From Caballeronia megalochromosomata (GTDB taxonomy: Bacteria; Pseudomonadota; Gammaproteobacteria; Burkholderiales; Burkholderiaceae): a stretch of DNA of 56,836 nucleotides. How positions within the stretch are numbered: position 1 is the stretch's first letter; every line of letters starts with the position of its first letter. The notes beneath the pieces are model-generated. The model saw only the letters and a program-made list of their open reading frames with translations. It ran no database searches and was not told the origin of the DNA. The DNA lies in contig LRBF01000087.1 of NCBI GenBank assembly GCA_001580565.1, positions 1 through 56,836 on the forward strand, given 5' to 3'. Shown in pieces: positions 37,907 through 48,100 of this stretch. The position numbers and the translations under genes are program-made.

Positions 37907-39280
37907 TCAGCGGCGCACCGCCCAGCATTCGAGGTCGAGTCCGGGGAAGTCGCCGAGCACGTGCATCGCGAGACGGCCGTTTCTTTCGAGCTGCTGCCAC
38001 AGTTCGCCGCCCGGTTCCAGTTCGAAGTAGTCATAGCCCGCGTGAACCGGAATCTGCGGCGGCACGACCGGCAGCGGACGCAGCGCGATACCCGGCAGCG
38101 CGAGCGTGACGAGTTCCTGCACGCGCTCGGCGGGCCCCACTTTCACCTGCGCCGGAAAGCGCACGCGCAACGCTTCGGATGGCATCTGCGCGCGCGCGGC
38201 GAAGACCAGCATCGCGCGTTTGAGCAGCGCCGGCTCGCGCAGCACGGCGTGACGCAGCCGCGGCGTCTCCTCCGACATCTCGATGCGTTGCGCCGCGCGC
38301 TCGATGCGCCACGCCGAGGCTTCGAGGATCGCCGTCATCAGCATGCCGAAGCATTCGGCGAGCGCTTCGTGACGGTACGGAATGCGCCGCGCGGGCCGGC
38401 GCCGTGTGTCGAAGGTGGCGAGTTCGCCCGCGAGCGCGCGCATCGCTTCGAAGAGCCGCGACGGATGCAGCACCGGCATGTCGGCCAGATGCTCGAACAG
38501 CGCCTCGTAGCGATTCACGATCTGCAGCAGCAACACATCGGCGATTTCGGCGACGCCGCCCGCGCGCGGCTGCAGAAAGCGCGTCGCGAGCTGATCGCCG
38601 TGCTGCCGCAGGAGCGTCGCGAGCTTGTGCAGGAACGCGTCGAGCGCGCTCTGGCGGTGCACGTCGAGGGCGGGCGGGATATAGCTTTCGTCGAGCACCA
38701 CGCGCCGGTCGGGACCGCGCTCCAGCACGCGCGCGATGCCAATGGTCGCGTAGGCGTCGGTGGCTTCGCGCCCGAGCATCAGGCGCAGGTTCGGCGACGC
38801 CGTCTGCATGTGCGCGCTCTGGTTCGAGCCGGCGACGTTGTCCGCGACCTCGACTTCGCTCATGCGATAGCGCAGGTCGTGCGCGGGCGCGTCGGGATCG
38901 GCGTCGGCGTCGGAAAGATCGTCGGCGAGGTGCAGGCCGATATCGAACTCCTTCGCGCCGTGACGGGCGAGCGGCACGGCCAGCATCACGATCTCGCCGT
39001 GCGCATCCGATGGAATGTCGAGCGGCGCGGGCGCAGGTGCATCGGCGGGAAACGAGAACCAGGTGCCGTCGGGCAGATGGCCTTCGCCCGCCGCGAGCGC
39101 GACCTTGCCGAGCGACAGCGCGAGCGGATCGAGCGCGAGCGACAGCGTGCCCCACGGCCAGCCCTCGGTCGCGCGGGTGTGCGCGTGCAGTTGATGCTCG
39201 ACGAAGCGGTCGTGCTGCTGGAAATGATGCGGCTGCAGGAACAACCCTTCGGACCAGATGACGCGTTGATGCCAGGTCAT
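37907..39280 (-). CDS. tssK: T6SS baseplate protein TssK
   Basis: 457 residues from the ATG at 39280 (GAGGTG upstream). It begins MTWHQRVIWSEGLFLQPHHF, the highly conserved TssK start, and shows the family length and HEALAECFGMLM segment. TssK joins the baseplate to the TssJLM membrane complex. The other baseplate parts TssE, TssF and TssG are not in this window. Confidence 0.95.
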   Translation of the reverse strand: MTWHQRVIWSEGLFLQPHHFQQHDRFVEHQLHAHTRATEGWPWGTLSLALDPLALSLGKVALAAGEGHLPDGTWFSFPADAPAPAPLDIPSDAHGEIVMLAVPLARHGAKEFDIGLHLADDLSDADADPDAPAHDLRYRMSEVEVADNVAGSNQSAHMQTASPNLRLMLGREATDAYATIGIARVLERGPDRRVVLDESYIPPALDVHRQSALDAFLHKLATLLRQHGDQLATRFLQPRAGGVAEIADVLLLQIVNRYEALFEHLADMPVLHPSRLFEAMRALAGELATFDTRRRPARRIPYRHEALAECFGMLMTAILEASAWRIERAAQRIEMSEETPRLRHAVLREPALLKRAMLVFAARAQMPSEALRVRFPAQVKVGPAERVQELVTLALPGIALRPLPVVPPQIPVHAGYDYFELEPGGELWQQLERNGRLAMHVLGDFPGLDLECWAVRR

Positions 39281-39392
39281 GAGCGCACCTCTATCCCGTG
39301 ATGTCGATGCCGCGCGGCGCACGGCTCTGGGCTAAGACGAACCAGCGGCGCGGGTTTCGAAACGCGCCGCGCGGGCGAAGCCTGCGCGCGGC

Positions 39393-39932
39393 TCACGGCG
39401 GCCCGATGGTCACGTCGAGATCGTCGACGCGCACGCCGAGCTTCGTCGTCTTGTGCAGGGGCACCGGATGCACGGCGCGCCAGCGCGAGCGCTCCACCTC
39501 GCGATAGGCGGCGACGAATGCCACGTAGTGCGTATCGGGCTGCAGCGTCTGTTCGAGCGTGAACGAATCGCCGGGACGGACCATGTAGTCGTGGCGCGTG
39601 TTCAGGTCCGCGCCGAGCGCCGCCTGCTCCTTCGTTTGCAGCGTGAAGAAATCGGCGGCGTCGATGGTGCCGGGCGACTTCAGCTCGTAGAGACGCATCG
39701 CGACGGGCATGGGGTGGCCGCTCGCGTCGCGGTTCATCGTCGGCGAGGCGCGCACGGTGAGCTTGAGCACGGTCGGGCGCGAATCCGCCGATTTGCACGC
39801 GGGCAGGAGCGCAAGCACGAACGCCAGGAGACAGGGCCCGGACCACGACGGCCAGCGCGCCGCGGCGGACATGGCGAACAACAGGGCGCGTGCGTGAGCG
39901 CAGTGCGCGCCGACAAAGAGCGGAATCGGCAT
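39393..39932 (-). CDS. tssJ: T6SS outer-membrane lipoprotein TssJ
   Basis: About 179 residues. The ATG at 39932 has GGGAG seven bases upstream; the ATG at 39872 lacks one but gives a more normal signal peptide. The lipobox is LALLPAC (Cys46 or Cys26). The mature part (VLKLTVRASPTMNRDASGHPM, VAMRLYELKSPG) is typical TssJ. It anchors TssM at the outer membrane. First gene of the minus-strand T6SS run, divergent from the CHAT gene. Confidence 0.88.
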   Translation of the reverse strand: MPIPLFVGAHCAHARALLFAMSAAARWPSWSGPCLLAFVLALLPACKSADSRPTVLKLTVRASPTMNRDASGHPMPVAMRLYELKSPGTIDAADFFTLQTKEQAALGADLNTRHDYMVRPGDSFTLEQTLQPDTHYVAFVAAYREVERSRWRAVHPVPLHKTTKLGVRVDDLDVTIGPP

Positions 39933-40116
39933 TCCAGTGCTCCCAAAGATCGATGGAAGAAACGCGAGCGCCGGGCCGGCGCCGCGCGGTCCTCCGTTAG
40001 ACGAAGCGCGGGCCGCCGCTTTAAAAAGCGCCGCGCGCGATTCGTCTTGCCGCCGTGGCAGGAGAAGCGGGAAGCGTCCCGGCTGTCCCTGCGAAAAGCA
40101 CCTTGCGGAGACCACG
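39933..40116. promoter_or_regulatory. Divergent promoter region tssJ / CHAT gene
   Basis: 184 bases that must hold promoters for both the minus-strand T6SS genes and the plus-strand CHAT-two-partner genes. There is an AT-rich core at 40020-40027 flanked by GC-rich arms. No operator is recognised. A shared control region would link the two secretion systems. Confidence 0.35.
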
Positions 40117-42309
40117 GTGAAGATCAAAACGTGCTTCGAAGAGCGGCCGGGCAACGCGCCGGCCGTCTCGCCTTTGATGCGGCTTCATGCTGCGTTGCTT
40201 GCCCTGAGCGCGACGGTGCTCGCACCTTGTGCGTTCGCCGCGCAAATGCCGCCTGCGGCAGACGCCGCGCCCACGGCCGCGACGCGCCTCGCCGCAGCCC
40301 GCGCGAGCGATGAGGAAACGGTGCGCGCGCTCTCCGCCGATGGCCGCCTGCTGCTGGCCCGCGACCGCGTGAAGCTCGACGGCTACGCGTACTGCAGCAT
40401 GTCGGTCGCGGCTTCCGAGCGCGGCGACTTCCGCGTGGCGATCGAAGCGGCGTCGCGGATGCTCGTGCTCGCGAAAGACACCGACAACGACAATCTGCAG
40501 GCGCTCGCGCATCGCGATCTGGCGATCGCGTACAGCTACGCGGGCGATCTGCTCGACGCGAAGCGCTACGCCGCGAGCGCGCTCGAAGGCAAGCCGAAGG
40601 ACCCGGCGCAGGTCTACGCTCCGGCGCACAAGGTGCTGGGCGATGTCGCGCTGCGCGAGGGCGATCCGGCGGGCGCGATCGAGGCGTATCGCGCCGCGCT
40701 CGACACGGCCTCGTCGCGCTACCGGCCGCTCGTGCTGGCGTCGCTCGCGAGCGCGCAGATCGCCGCGGGCGACACCGCCGCCGCGCGCGCAAGCCTCACC
40801 GCGTCGGGCGGCCCGCCGGAGACCGCGCTCGCGCCGTTCTTCCGGCGCATCGAGGGCAATCTGCTGCTCGCCGAGCACGAGCCGGCGAAGGCGCTCGATG
40901 CGTTCTCGGCCGGTCTCTCGAAGGTCTCGCAGGACGCCCAAGGCGACGCGGGCTACGACAACCTGTGGGCGCACGAAGGCATGGCGCGCGCGTGGCTCGC
41001 GCTCGGCGACACGGCGCATGCGCGCGCCGCGCTCGACGATGCGCTCGCGGACTCGGAGACCATGCGCGCGCGCTTTCGCAGCGACGAGTTCAAGACCGGC
41101 CTCTTCGCCGACGTGCAGAGCGTGTTCGATCAGGCGATCGGTCTCGCCGTCGACGAACAGGATTTCGGCCGCGCTTGGCGGATCGCCGAGCAAAGCCGCG
41201 CCCGCGCGCTGCTCGACACCGTGCGCGGCCGCGTGGACGGCGGCGTGGACACGCAGCAGCTCAACGGCGAGGCGCTCACGCTCGCCCAGGTGCGCGACGC
41301 GTTGCGCGAGAACGAGGCGATCGTCGAATATCACTCGCTCGCGCATCGGACGATCGCGTTCGTCGTGCGCCGCGACGGTCTCACCGGGCGCGTGCTGCCG
41401 ATCGAGCGGCGCGATCTCGGCAGCGCCGTCGACGACTTTCGGAGCGCGATCGTCGGGCAGAGTCCGGATGCGCGTGCGTTCGGCACGCGCCTCGACAAGC
41501 TGCTCGTCGCGCCGCTCGATCTGCGGCCCGGCGAGCGGCTGGTGCTCGTGCCGCACGGCGTGCTCAACTACATGCCGTTCCAGGCGCTCAGAAACGCCGA
41601 CGGCTATCTGATCCAGCGCCATGCGTTCGCGCTCGCGCCCTCGGCGAGCGTCGCGGTGCAGCTCGTCGCGCGCGAGCGGGCGGTGTCGAGCCATCTGGTC
41701 GCGTTCGGCAATCCGCGCATCTCGCCGCGTTACGAGCTGCCGGGCGCCGAGCGCGAGGTGCGCGGCATCGTGCCGCTGTTCGGCCAGGCGTCGGCGTGGC
41801 TCGAAGACGATGCGACGCGCGCGCGCTTTCGCGACAGCGCGCCCGAAGGCCGCGTGCTGCACGTCGCGACCCACGCGCACGCCGATCCGGTCGATCCGCT
41901 GTATTCGCGCATCCTGCTCGCGCCTGCGACGCAGCCCGCCGACGGGCCGGACTACCTGAGCGCGCGCGACATCTACAACCTGCGGCTCGACGGCGTCGCG
42001 CTCGTCACGCTTTCCGCGTGCGATACGGCGCTCGGCCGGGTCGATCGCGGCAACGAGATCATGGGCCTCACGCGCGCGTTCTTCTACGCGGGGGCGTCGA
42101 GCGTGATCGTCTCGATGTGGCAGGTCAACGACGATTCCACCGCGCTCACCATGCGCACCTTCTATCGCTCGCTCACCGAAGGCAAAGAGGCCATCGACGC
42201 GATGCGCGACGCGCAACTCGCCGTGCTCGCCGAGCCCGGCTTCGAGCACCCGTATTTCTGGGCGCCGTTCGACCTGACCGGAGGCTGGCGGCTCACGGTC
42301 GCCCGATGA
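40117..42309 (+). CDS. Exported TPR-CHAT caspase-like protein
   Basis: 730 residues from the GTG at 40117 (GGAG seven bases upstream); an internal ATG at 40177 is possible. A signal peptide (LLALSATVLAPCAFA) points to the periplasm. A TPR-like helical region (about 60-370) follows, then the CHAT peptidase domain with His586 in HVATHAHAD and Cys635 in LSACDTALG, the clan CD dyad, both intact. CHAT proteins cleave specific partners. Next come, within one and 15 bases, an FhaC-type transporter and a large exoprotein, so it may process the exoprotein. Cyanobacteria fuse filamentous-haemagglutinin and CHAT domains in one chain, which supports the link. Confidence 0.85.
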   Translation: MKIKTCFEERPGNAPAVSPLMRLHAALLALSATVLAPCAFAAQMPPAADAAPTAATRLAAARASDEETVRALSADGRLLLARDRVKLDGYAYCSMSVAASERGDFRVAIEAASRMLVLAKDTDNDNLQALAHRDLAIAYSYAGDLLDAKRYAASALEGKPKDPAQVYAPAHKVLGDVALREGDPAGAIEAYRAALDTASSRYRPLVLASLASAQIAAGDTAAARASLTASGGPPETALAPFFRRIEGNLLLAEHEPAKALDAFSAGLSKVSQDAQGDAGYDNLWAHEGMARAWLALGDTAHARAALDDALADSETMRARFRSDEFKTGLFADVQSVFDQAIGLAVDEQDFGRAWRIAEQSRARALLDTVRGRVDGGVDTQQLNGEALTLAQVRDALRENEAIVEYHSLAHRTIAFVVRRDGLTGRVLPIERRDLGSAVDDFRSAIVGQSPDARAFGTRLDKLLVAPLDLRPGERLVLVPHGVLNYMPFQALRNADGYLIQRHAFALAPSASVAVQLVARERAVSSHLVAFGNPRISPRYELPGAEREVRGIVPLFGQASAWLEDDATRARFRDSAPEGRVLHVATHAHADPVDPLYSRILLAPATQPADGPDYLSARDIYNLRLDGVALVTLSACDTALGRVDRGNEIMGLTRAFFYAGASSVIVSMWQVNDDSTALTMRTFYRSLTEGKEAIDAMRDAQLAVLAEPGFEHPYFWAPFDLTGGWRLTVAR

Positions 42310-42310
42310 C

Positions 42311-44065
42311 ATGATGCGCAACGCTCCCCATCTTCATCGCGCAGCGGTGCTCCGTATCGCGGGGCACATGCTGCTGCTCTTCGCCGCGGCGCCTTTCGCG
42401 CAGGCGCAGACGCCGCCGCCCGGCGCGAACCTGCCCGCGCCGCCCGGCGGCGCCGCCGGCACGCTGCTGCAACAGGTTCAGCCGGGCGCGCCGGCGGTCG
42501 CGCCCGGCGATGGTCTCGGCCTTCCGCCGGGCCTGACGCCCGAGCCGCAAGGCGCGCCCGCGCAGCCGTCGGCGCCGGGTCAGCGCTTCACGCTGCGGCA
42601 CATCACGCTCACCGGCAACGACAGCATCCCGCAGTCGGATCTGCTGCCGCTCGTCGCGCCATGGATCGGCAAGGAAGTGAGCTTCGACGACGTGCAGGCG
42701 ATCGCCGCGCGCATCACGCAGTCGTATCGGGATCGCGGCTATCTGCTCGCGCAGGTCGTCGCGCCGCCGCAGGATGTGACCGAGGGCGACGTGCATCTCA
42801 CCGTGCTCGAAGGGCGCGTCGGGCAGGTGCGGCTCAATCTCGCGCCGGGCGCGCGCATCAAGGAGAGCGTCGTGCGCGCGCGGCTCGCGGCAATCCGGCC
42901 CGGCGAGCCGCTTCAGCAGCATTCGCTCGAACGCACGATGTTGCTGCTTTCGGATTTGCCGGGCGTGCGCGTGTCGTCGTCGCTGGAGGCGGGCGAGACG
43001 CCGGGGACCGTCGATCTCACCGTGAACGTCGATGCCGCGCGGCCCTGGCAATTCGCGCTCTCCGCCGACAACTACGGCACCTCGACGGCCGGCCGCGTGC
43101 GTCTGGGCGCGGTGGCCCGGCTGAACTCGCCGTTCATGATCGGCGACAACCTCGACATCAACCTGCTCGCCGCCGAGCGGTTCGACACGGCCTACGGGCG
43201 CGTCGGCTACGACATGCCGGTCGGCGCGAACGGCGCGCGCATCGGCGTGGCGGCCTCGCATCTTTACTACTACCTCGGCAAGCAGTTCTCCCAGCTCGAC
43301 GCGACCGGTTACGCCGACATCCTGACGTTCTCCGCGAGCCAGCCGCTGCTGCGCTCGCGTCAGCAGAACCTGCTGCTGCGCGGCTCGGTCGAGTACCGGG
43401 ATCTCGTGGACAAAGTCAACACGATCGGGCAGGACAGTCGCCAGTCGCTGTGGGCCGCGAACGGCGCGCTCACTTACGAAGGACGCGATGCGCTCTTCGG
43501 CGGCGGCTTCACGAGCGCCGAAATCCAGCTGACGGCCGCCAATCTGACGATCAACTCGGGCGAGCAGCGCGCGTTCGATCAGGGTCCGTTCGGCCGCGAC
43601 ACGGAAGGCGGCAGCATCCGCGCGACGATGTTCGCCAACCGCCTCAACGCGATCACCGACCGCGTGAGCGTGTTCGCCGGCGTCTCGGGGCAATGGGCGA
43701 GCCGCAATCTCGACAACTCGTCGCGCGTCGCGCTGGGCGGGCCGCGCGCGGTGCGGGCCTATTCGCCGTCCGAAGCGGTGGTGGACGAAGCGCTCATCGC
43801 GACCGCGGAGCTGCGCTACGCGGTGACCCCGAACGTGACGCTCTCCGCCTTCTACGACTTCGGCCTCGGCTGGTACAACGCGCGCCACGTGAATGGCGCG
43901 CCCGATAACCGCGTGACGCGCGGCGGCGCGGGTATCGGCGCGTTCTGGAGCGGTCCGTGGGGCCTGACGGCGAACGCGACGCTCGCGTGGCGCACCGGCA
44001 CGAAGGACAGCACCGGCGATGACAAGGTGCCGCGTTTCTACGTGCAACTGACCAAAACGTTCTGA
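42311..44065 (+). CDS. ShlB/FhaC-type two-partner secretion transporter (TpsB)
   Basis: 584 residues. The ATG at 42311 is one base after the CHAT stop codon. A signal peptide ends near QAQ (about 33), then a Pro/Gly-rich segment, a POTRA region (RFTLRHITLTGNDSIPQSDL; then DVHLTVLEGRVGQVRLNL) and a C-terminal 16-strand barrel with VRAYSPSEA (family VRGY-type motif in loop 6) and a terminal Phe (YVQLTKTF) for BAM recognition. It should export the exoprotein encoded 15 bases downstream across the outer membrane. Confidence 0.92.
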   Translation: MMRNAPHLHRAAVLRIAGHMLLLFAAAPFAQAQTPPPGANLPAPPGGAAGTLLQQVQPGAPAVAPGDGLGLPPGLTPEPQGAPAQPSAPGQRFTLRHITLTGNDSIPQSDLLPLVAPWIGKEVSFDDVQAIAARITQSYRDRGYLLAQVVAPPQDVTEGDVHLTVLEGRVGQVRLNLAPGARIKESVVRARLAAIRPGEPLQQHSLERTMLLLSDLPGVRVSSSLEAGETPGTVDLTVNVDAARPWQFALSADNYGTSTAGRVRLGAVARLNSPFMIGDNLDINLLAAERFDTAYGRVGYDMPVGANGARIGVAASHLYYYLGKQFSQLDATGYADILTFSASQPLLRSRQQNLLLRGSVEYRDLVDKVNTIGQDSRQSLWAANGALTYEGRDALFGGGFTSAEIQLTAANLTINSGEQRAFDQGPFGRDTEGGSIRATMFANRLNAITDRVSVFAGVSGQWASRNLDNSSRVALGGPRAVRAYSPSEAVVDEALIATAELRYAVTPNVTLSAFYDFGLGWYNARHVNGAPDNRVTRGGAGIGAFWSGPWGLTANATLAWRTGTKDSTGDDKVPRFYVQLTKTF

Positions 44066-44080
44066 CGGCCGGAGACTTCG

Positions 44081-47000
44081 ATGAAAACTCAGCTTGCCCT
44101 CTCCACGCTGGCACTCGCGGCCTGGACGCTCTTCCAGCCGGACGCGCGGGCGGTGTCCGTCACCGCGCTGCCGGCGCAGCAAGGCAGCAACCCCGGCATC
44201 AGCGTGACCAGCTCGCCCGGTTCGACCCCCGCCAGGCCCGGCATGACCATCACGCAGGGGCCGCAGAAGCTGATCACGACCTGGTCGAGCTTCGATATCG
44301 GCGCGAACGCGAGCGTCGACATCAGGCAGCCGAGCGGCGGGATTCTCGTCAACAAGGTGTCGGGGACGAAGACGACCATCGACGGCTCGCTGAGCGCGAG
44401 CGGCAGCGTGTATATCGTCAATCCGGCGGGCGTGCTCGTGAACGCGGGCGCGACGATCAACGCGGGCGCGCTCGTGCTCTCGGCACTGCCGCTCGACGAG
44501 AAGCTGTTCGAGGCCGGGCGCACCGTGTTTCATCCGGTCGGCGACGCGGTGTCCGGGAGTATCGAGAATCACGGCACGCTCACCGCGCGAGCGGGGACCA
44601 ACGGCACGGTCGCGCTGATCGGCGGCACGGTCATCAACGACGGCACCGTGATTGCGCAGGCGGGCACGGCGGCGCTGGCGTCGGCGAACACCGTCGAGCT
44701 GAATTTCGCGAGCGACGATCTCACGAAGATCGTCGTGAGCGGCAATGCGGTACGCGGGGCGATCGAGAATCACGGGCTCGTGCAGGCCGACGGCGGCCAG
44801 GTCGTGATGACGGCGCGCACCGCCGAGAATCTCATCGGGCTCGCGCTGAATCGCGATGGCGTCGTGCAGGCGCAATCGGTGGCGACGCGCGCGGGGCGCA
44901 TCCTGCTCGACGGCGGTTCCGGCATCGTGCAGATCGACGGCAAGGTCGATGCGTCCAGTCAGCCGGGCGTGGCGGGCGGCAACATCGACGTGACCGGCGG
45001 CCAGGTGCAACTGATGCCGAACGCCCTGCTCGATGCGCGCGGCGATGCGGCGAGCGCGCAAGGCGTGGGCGGCGGGCGGGTTCGTATCGGCGGCGTGGGG
45101 ACGACCGCGCGGCTCACCGAAACCACGGACGATGCGGCAGCCGATCTGGCGCGCGCGGGTTCCGTCGTGATGGACAAGGGCGCGCAGGTGCTGGCCGATG
45201 CGCGCACGACCGGCAAGGGCGGCACGGTGATCATCGATGGCGGATGGGCGCGCCTCGGCGGCGCGCTGTCCGCGAACGGCGGCGCGCGCGCGGGCGATGG
45301 CGGCACGATCGAGACCTCGCCCGACGCGCTCGATGCGAGCAACGCGCAGATCAGCGCGCACGCGCCGCACGGCACGGCAGGCGTCTGGCTGGTCGATCCG
45401 CCGGGCGGCGCTGTTCATGTGGTCGCGGACGCGCCCGTCACCGCGTCGAGCGCGGGCGCCGCGCCGCCGGCCGGGCAGTTGAGCGCCGCCGCGATCGGCC
45501 GCGCGCTGAGCGACGGCACCTCGGTCACGGTGCGCACGTTGCCGAACAACGCGATCTCGGTCGAGGCGCCGATCCAGAAGACAGTGCAGGGCGCGCCGAG
45601 CGACGTGAGCCTGAACCTGCAGGCGGGCGGCGACATCTCGATGACGAACGAGGACCCGCATTCGATTGCTGCCGCGGCCAATTCCGGCGCGCTCGCGATG
45701 TCGTTCCAGACCGACTACGCGAGCACGGCCACGCCGTCGCATACGGTGAATCTGAGCCGCGCCGGCTTCACCACCAACGGCGGCGATTTCACGGTGCGGG
45801 CGCCGAACATCTATCTCGATCAGGCGATCGTCGATACCACCGTTTCGGGCAATCCCGCGACGAGCGGCAACGTGTCGATGACGGCGACGGGCAACGGCTT
45901 CGGCACGATGTCGATCAACGCAAGCACGATCACCACGTCGTCCGGTTCGATCGATCTGCGGGCGGTGGGCGGCGGCCTCACAATCACCTCGCTTCTCAGC
46001 GGCACGAGCACGCAGTCGTTGGTGCCGACGAAGATCACGAGCGGCACCGGCGCGATCCGTATCTACGGTTCGAAGGTGTCTCGGCCGCAGATTGCGCAGA
46101 TTGCCGTGACCGATCAGCCCGCGGCGACTGCGCCGGCCCCGGCCGTGTCCGCCGCAGTGCGGCTGGAGAACGTGAGCGTGAACACGCAGGGCGGCGCGAT
46201 CGATGTGCGCGGCGTCGGACTGGAGGGCGTCGGGTACGGTTCCGGCGCGGGCATCTCCCTCAACAACGTGTCGATGGCCACGCTCGGCGGGCCGCAAGCC
46301 TACATCGCGCTGACCGGGCAGAGCAGCGGCTACTACACGACCGGCATCGTCATGCGCGGATCGAACATCGGCGCGGCGACGCAGCAGGGCGACATCATCC
46401 TGCGCGCGCAGGGCGGCCTTCTCGGCACCGCGCTCGATCTCGGCACGAGCGCCACCGAGAACCACTTCCGGACGCAGGGCAATCTCGATGTGATGCCGGG
46501 GGGCGTCGATCAGAACTTCGCGCTCGTCGCCGCGGACACGACGCCCATCACGATCGGCGACAACCCGGGCACCGGTTACGCGGCGGCGACCGGCAGTTCA
46601 CCGTATGCCTCGACCTTCGCGATTTCGTCGAACGATCTCGCGCAGATGTCGGGCGTGGATACGCTCATCGCCGGCAGCGCGACGCAGAAGGGACGCATCA
46701 CGCTCTATTCGCAGAACGTGCCGATGAACCTCACGCTGGAGAACCTCGGCGCGGGCAGCGACGGCATCGCCACGTCCGGCGGCGTGAACGCGGCGGGCAA
46801 GATGCTCATGTTCGCCTCCACCGGCGATGTGACGGTGAGCGGGCCGGTCATCGCCGATACGGTCCTCTTGAGCGGACCCGGCAGGTTCACGTTTCCGAAC
46901 GCGGGGAATTCGGTGAACACGCTCGCGGCGTCCAACGCGGGCAGCGTGAGCTTCACGAATGCGCACGGATTCACGATCGGCGCGGTCAAGGGTTCCGTCT

Positions 47001-48085
47001 ACGGCAATGCGACGCAGAACGCGACGGCCGGCGTGACCGATGCATCCGCGACGAGCGTGCAGGGCGCGTTGTTCGCGCAGGCGCTCGCGGGGAACATCGG
47101 GCTCGGCGGCGGTCCGGTCAGCACGCATGGCGTCGGCGGCGGGCTCGGGGCGAGCGGCGCGGCGAATGTGAACGCAAGCGCGGGCGGCGCGTTCAATCTC
47201 GTGATGGACGGCGCGGGCGGCCACTTCGTGAACGCGGGCAACGGGAATCTCTCGTCGCCTGCGAAATGGCGCATCTGGGCCGACACCTGGAACGGCGAAA
47301 CGCGCGGGCCGGTCTTGCCGGGCGGCGCGCTGCCGAACCGGTACGGATGCGCGTACGGCCAGTGCACGCCGGACCCGCTGAACGACACCTTCCTCTATAC
47401 GCAGCGGCCGACGGTCACGGTGACCATCGATGACGAAGCGCGCGATCAGGGCGCGGCCAATCCCGCGCTCACGTGGCACAGGACCGGCGTGCGCAGCGTC
47501 GATTCGCCCGATGACGCCGCGAACGGCAAGACGTTCACGACGGCCGACGCCGGTTCCGGGCCGGGTGTGTACGACATCGGCGGGACGTTCACGTCGCCCG
47601 AGGGTTATCTCGTGAAGGTGGTCGGCGGCAAGCTGACGGTGAATGCGGCGAAGCGCGGCGGTGGCGGCGGCGGCGGCGGTACGACCAGCCCCAGCGGCGG
47701 TACGACCGGCCCCGGTGGCGACACCCGGACTACCGGTCCCGGCGGCGGCACCAAGACGACGCTTTCCGGCGGGGGCACCCAGACGACCGATCCGCCGCCC
47801 ACGAACCCGCTCCCGCCCGCGCCCGGCGCGCTGTTCGGCCAAAGCGGCCTGCAGACGTTCTTCTCCGACGCCCAGCGCTCGTTCATCTACGACAGCAATC
47901 TCGCGGGCGTGATGACGCGAGGCGGCGCGGGCGTGTGCACGGGATCGAACCAGCCGCTCGCATCGAACCTGCCCGCCGATGCAGCCGCCGACGCGCTGGC
48001 AGTCGAATGGCGGCGCGTGCGCACTCAGCCGAACCTGAACAATTGCATCATCGTGAACCGCCAGCATGGCTGCGGCGATTTCTGA
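44081..48085 (+). CDS. Filamentous-haemagglutinin-type two-partner exoprotein (TpsA)
   Basis: 1,334 residues. Signal peptide to about residue 25, then a TPS (haemagglutination activity) domain with KLITTWSSFDIGANASVDI and the NPAGV form of the NPNGI motif near 113. A long Gly/Ser/Thr/Asn-rich beta-helix region follows (about 250-1,100), then an MBG-like module (TVTVTIDDEARDQGAANPAL), a Gly/Thr/Pro-rich linker and a C-terminus with conserved cysteines ending in CGDF. It is secreted by the preceding TpsB and probably acts as an adhesin or matrix protein. No toxin domain is evident. Confidence 0.9.
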   Translation: MKTQLALSTLALAAWTLFQPDARAVSVTALPAQQGSNPGISVTSSPGSTPARPGMTITQGPQKLITTWSSFDIGANASVDIRQPSGGILVNKVSGTKTTIDGSLSASGSVYIVNPAGVLVNAGATINAGALVLSALPLDEKLFEAGRTVFHPVGDAVSGSIENHGTLTARAGTNGTVALIGGTVINDGTVIAQAGTAALASANTVELNFASDDLTKIVVSGNAVRGAIENHGLVQADGGQVVMTARTAENLIGLALNRDGVVQAQSVATRAGRILLDGGSGIVQIDGKVDASSQPGVAGGNIDVTGGQVQLMPNALLDARGDAASAQGVGGGRVRIGGVGTTARLTETTDDAAADLARAGSVVMDKGAQVLADARTTGKGGTVIIDGGWARLGGALSANGGARAGDGGTIETSPDALDASNAQISAHAPHGTAGVWLVDPPGGAVHVVADAPVTASSAGAAPPAGQLSAAAIGRALSDGTSVTVRTLPNNAISVEAPIQKTVQGAPSDVSLNLQAGGDISMTNEDPHSIAAAANSGALAMSFQTDYASTATPSHTVNLSRAGFTTNGGDFTVRAPNIYLDQAIVDTTVSGNPATSGNVSMTATGNGFGTMSINASTITTSSGSIDLRAVGGGLTITSLLSGTSTQSLVPTKITSGTGAIRIYGSKVSRPQIAQIAVTDQPAATAPAPAVSAAVRLENVSVNTQGGAIDVRGVGLEGVGYGSGAGISLNNVSMATLGGPQAYIALTGQSSGYYTTGIVMRGSNIGAATQQGDIILRAQGGLLGTALDLGTSATENHFRTQGNLDVMPGGVDQNFALVAADTTPITIGDNPGTGYAAATGSSPYASTFAISSNDLAQMSGVDTLIAGSATQKGRITLYSQNVPMNLTLENLGAGSDGIATSGGVNAAGKMLMFASTGDVTVSGPVIADTVLLSGPGRFTFPNAGNSVNTLAASNAGSVSFTNAHGFTIGAVKGSVYGNATQNATAGVTDASATSVQGALFAQALAGNIGLGGGPVSTHGVGGGLGASGAANVNASAGGAFNLVMDGAGGHFVNAGNGNLSSPAKWRIWADTWNGETRGPVLPGGALPNRYGCAYGQCTPDPLNDTFLYTQRPTVTVTIDDEARDQGAANPALTWHRTGVRSVDSPDDAANGKTFTTADAGSGPGVYDIGGTFTSPEGYLVKVVGGKLTVNAAKRGGGGGGGGTTSPSGGTTGPGGDTRTTGPGGGTKTTLSGGGTQTTDPPPTNPLPPAPGALFGQSGLQTFFSDAQRSFIYDSNLAGVMTRGGAGVCTGSNQPLASNLPADAAADALAVEWRRVRTQPNLNNCIIVNRQHGCGDF

Positions 48086-48100
48086 AGCAAGGAGGCCGAC

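Noticed and set aside
42293..46465. A 1,390-codon open frame antisense to the two-partner transporter and exoprotein genes
   Set aside because: Arg/Ala/His-rich antisense artefact; the plus-strand genes have signal peptides, motifs and ribosome sites.
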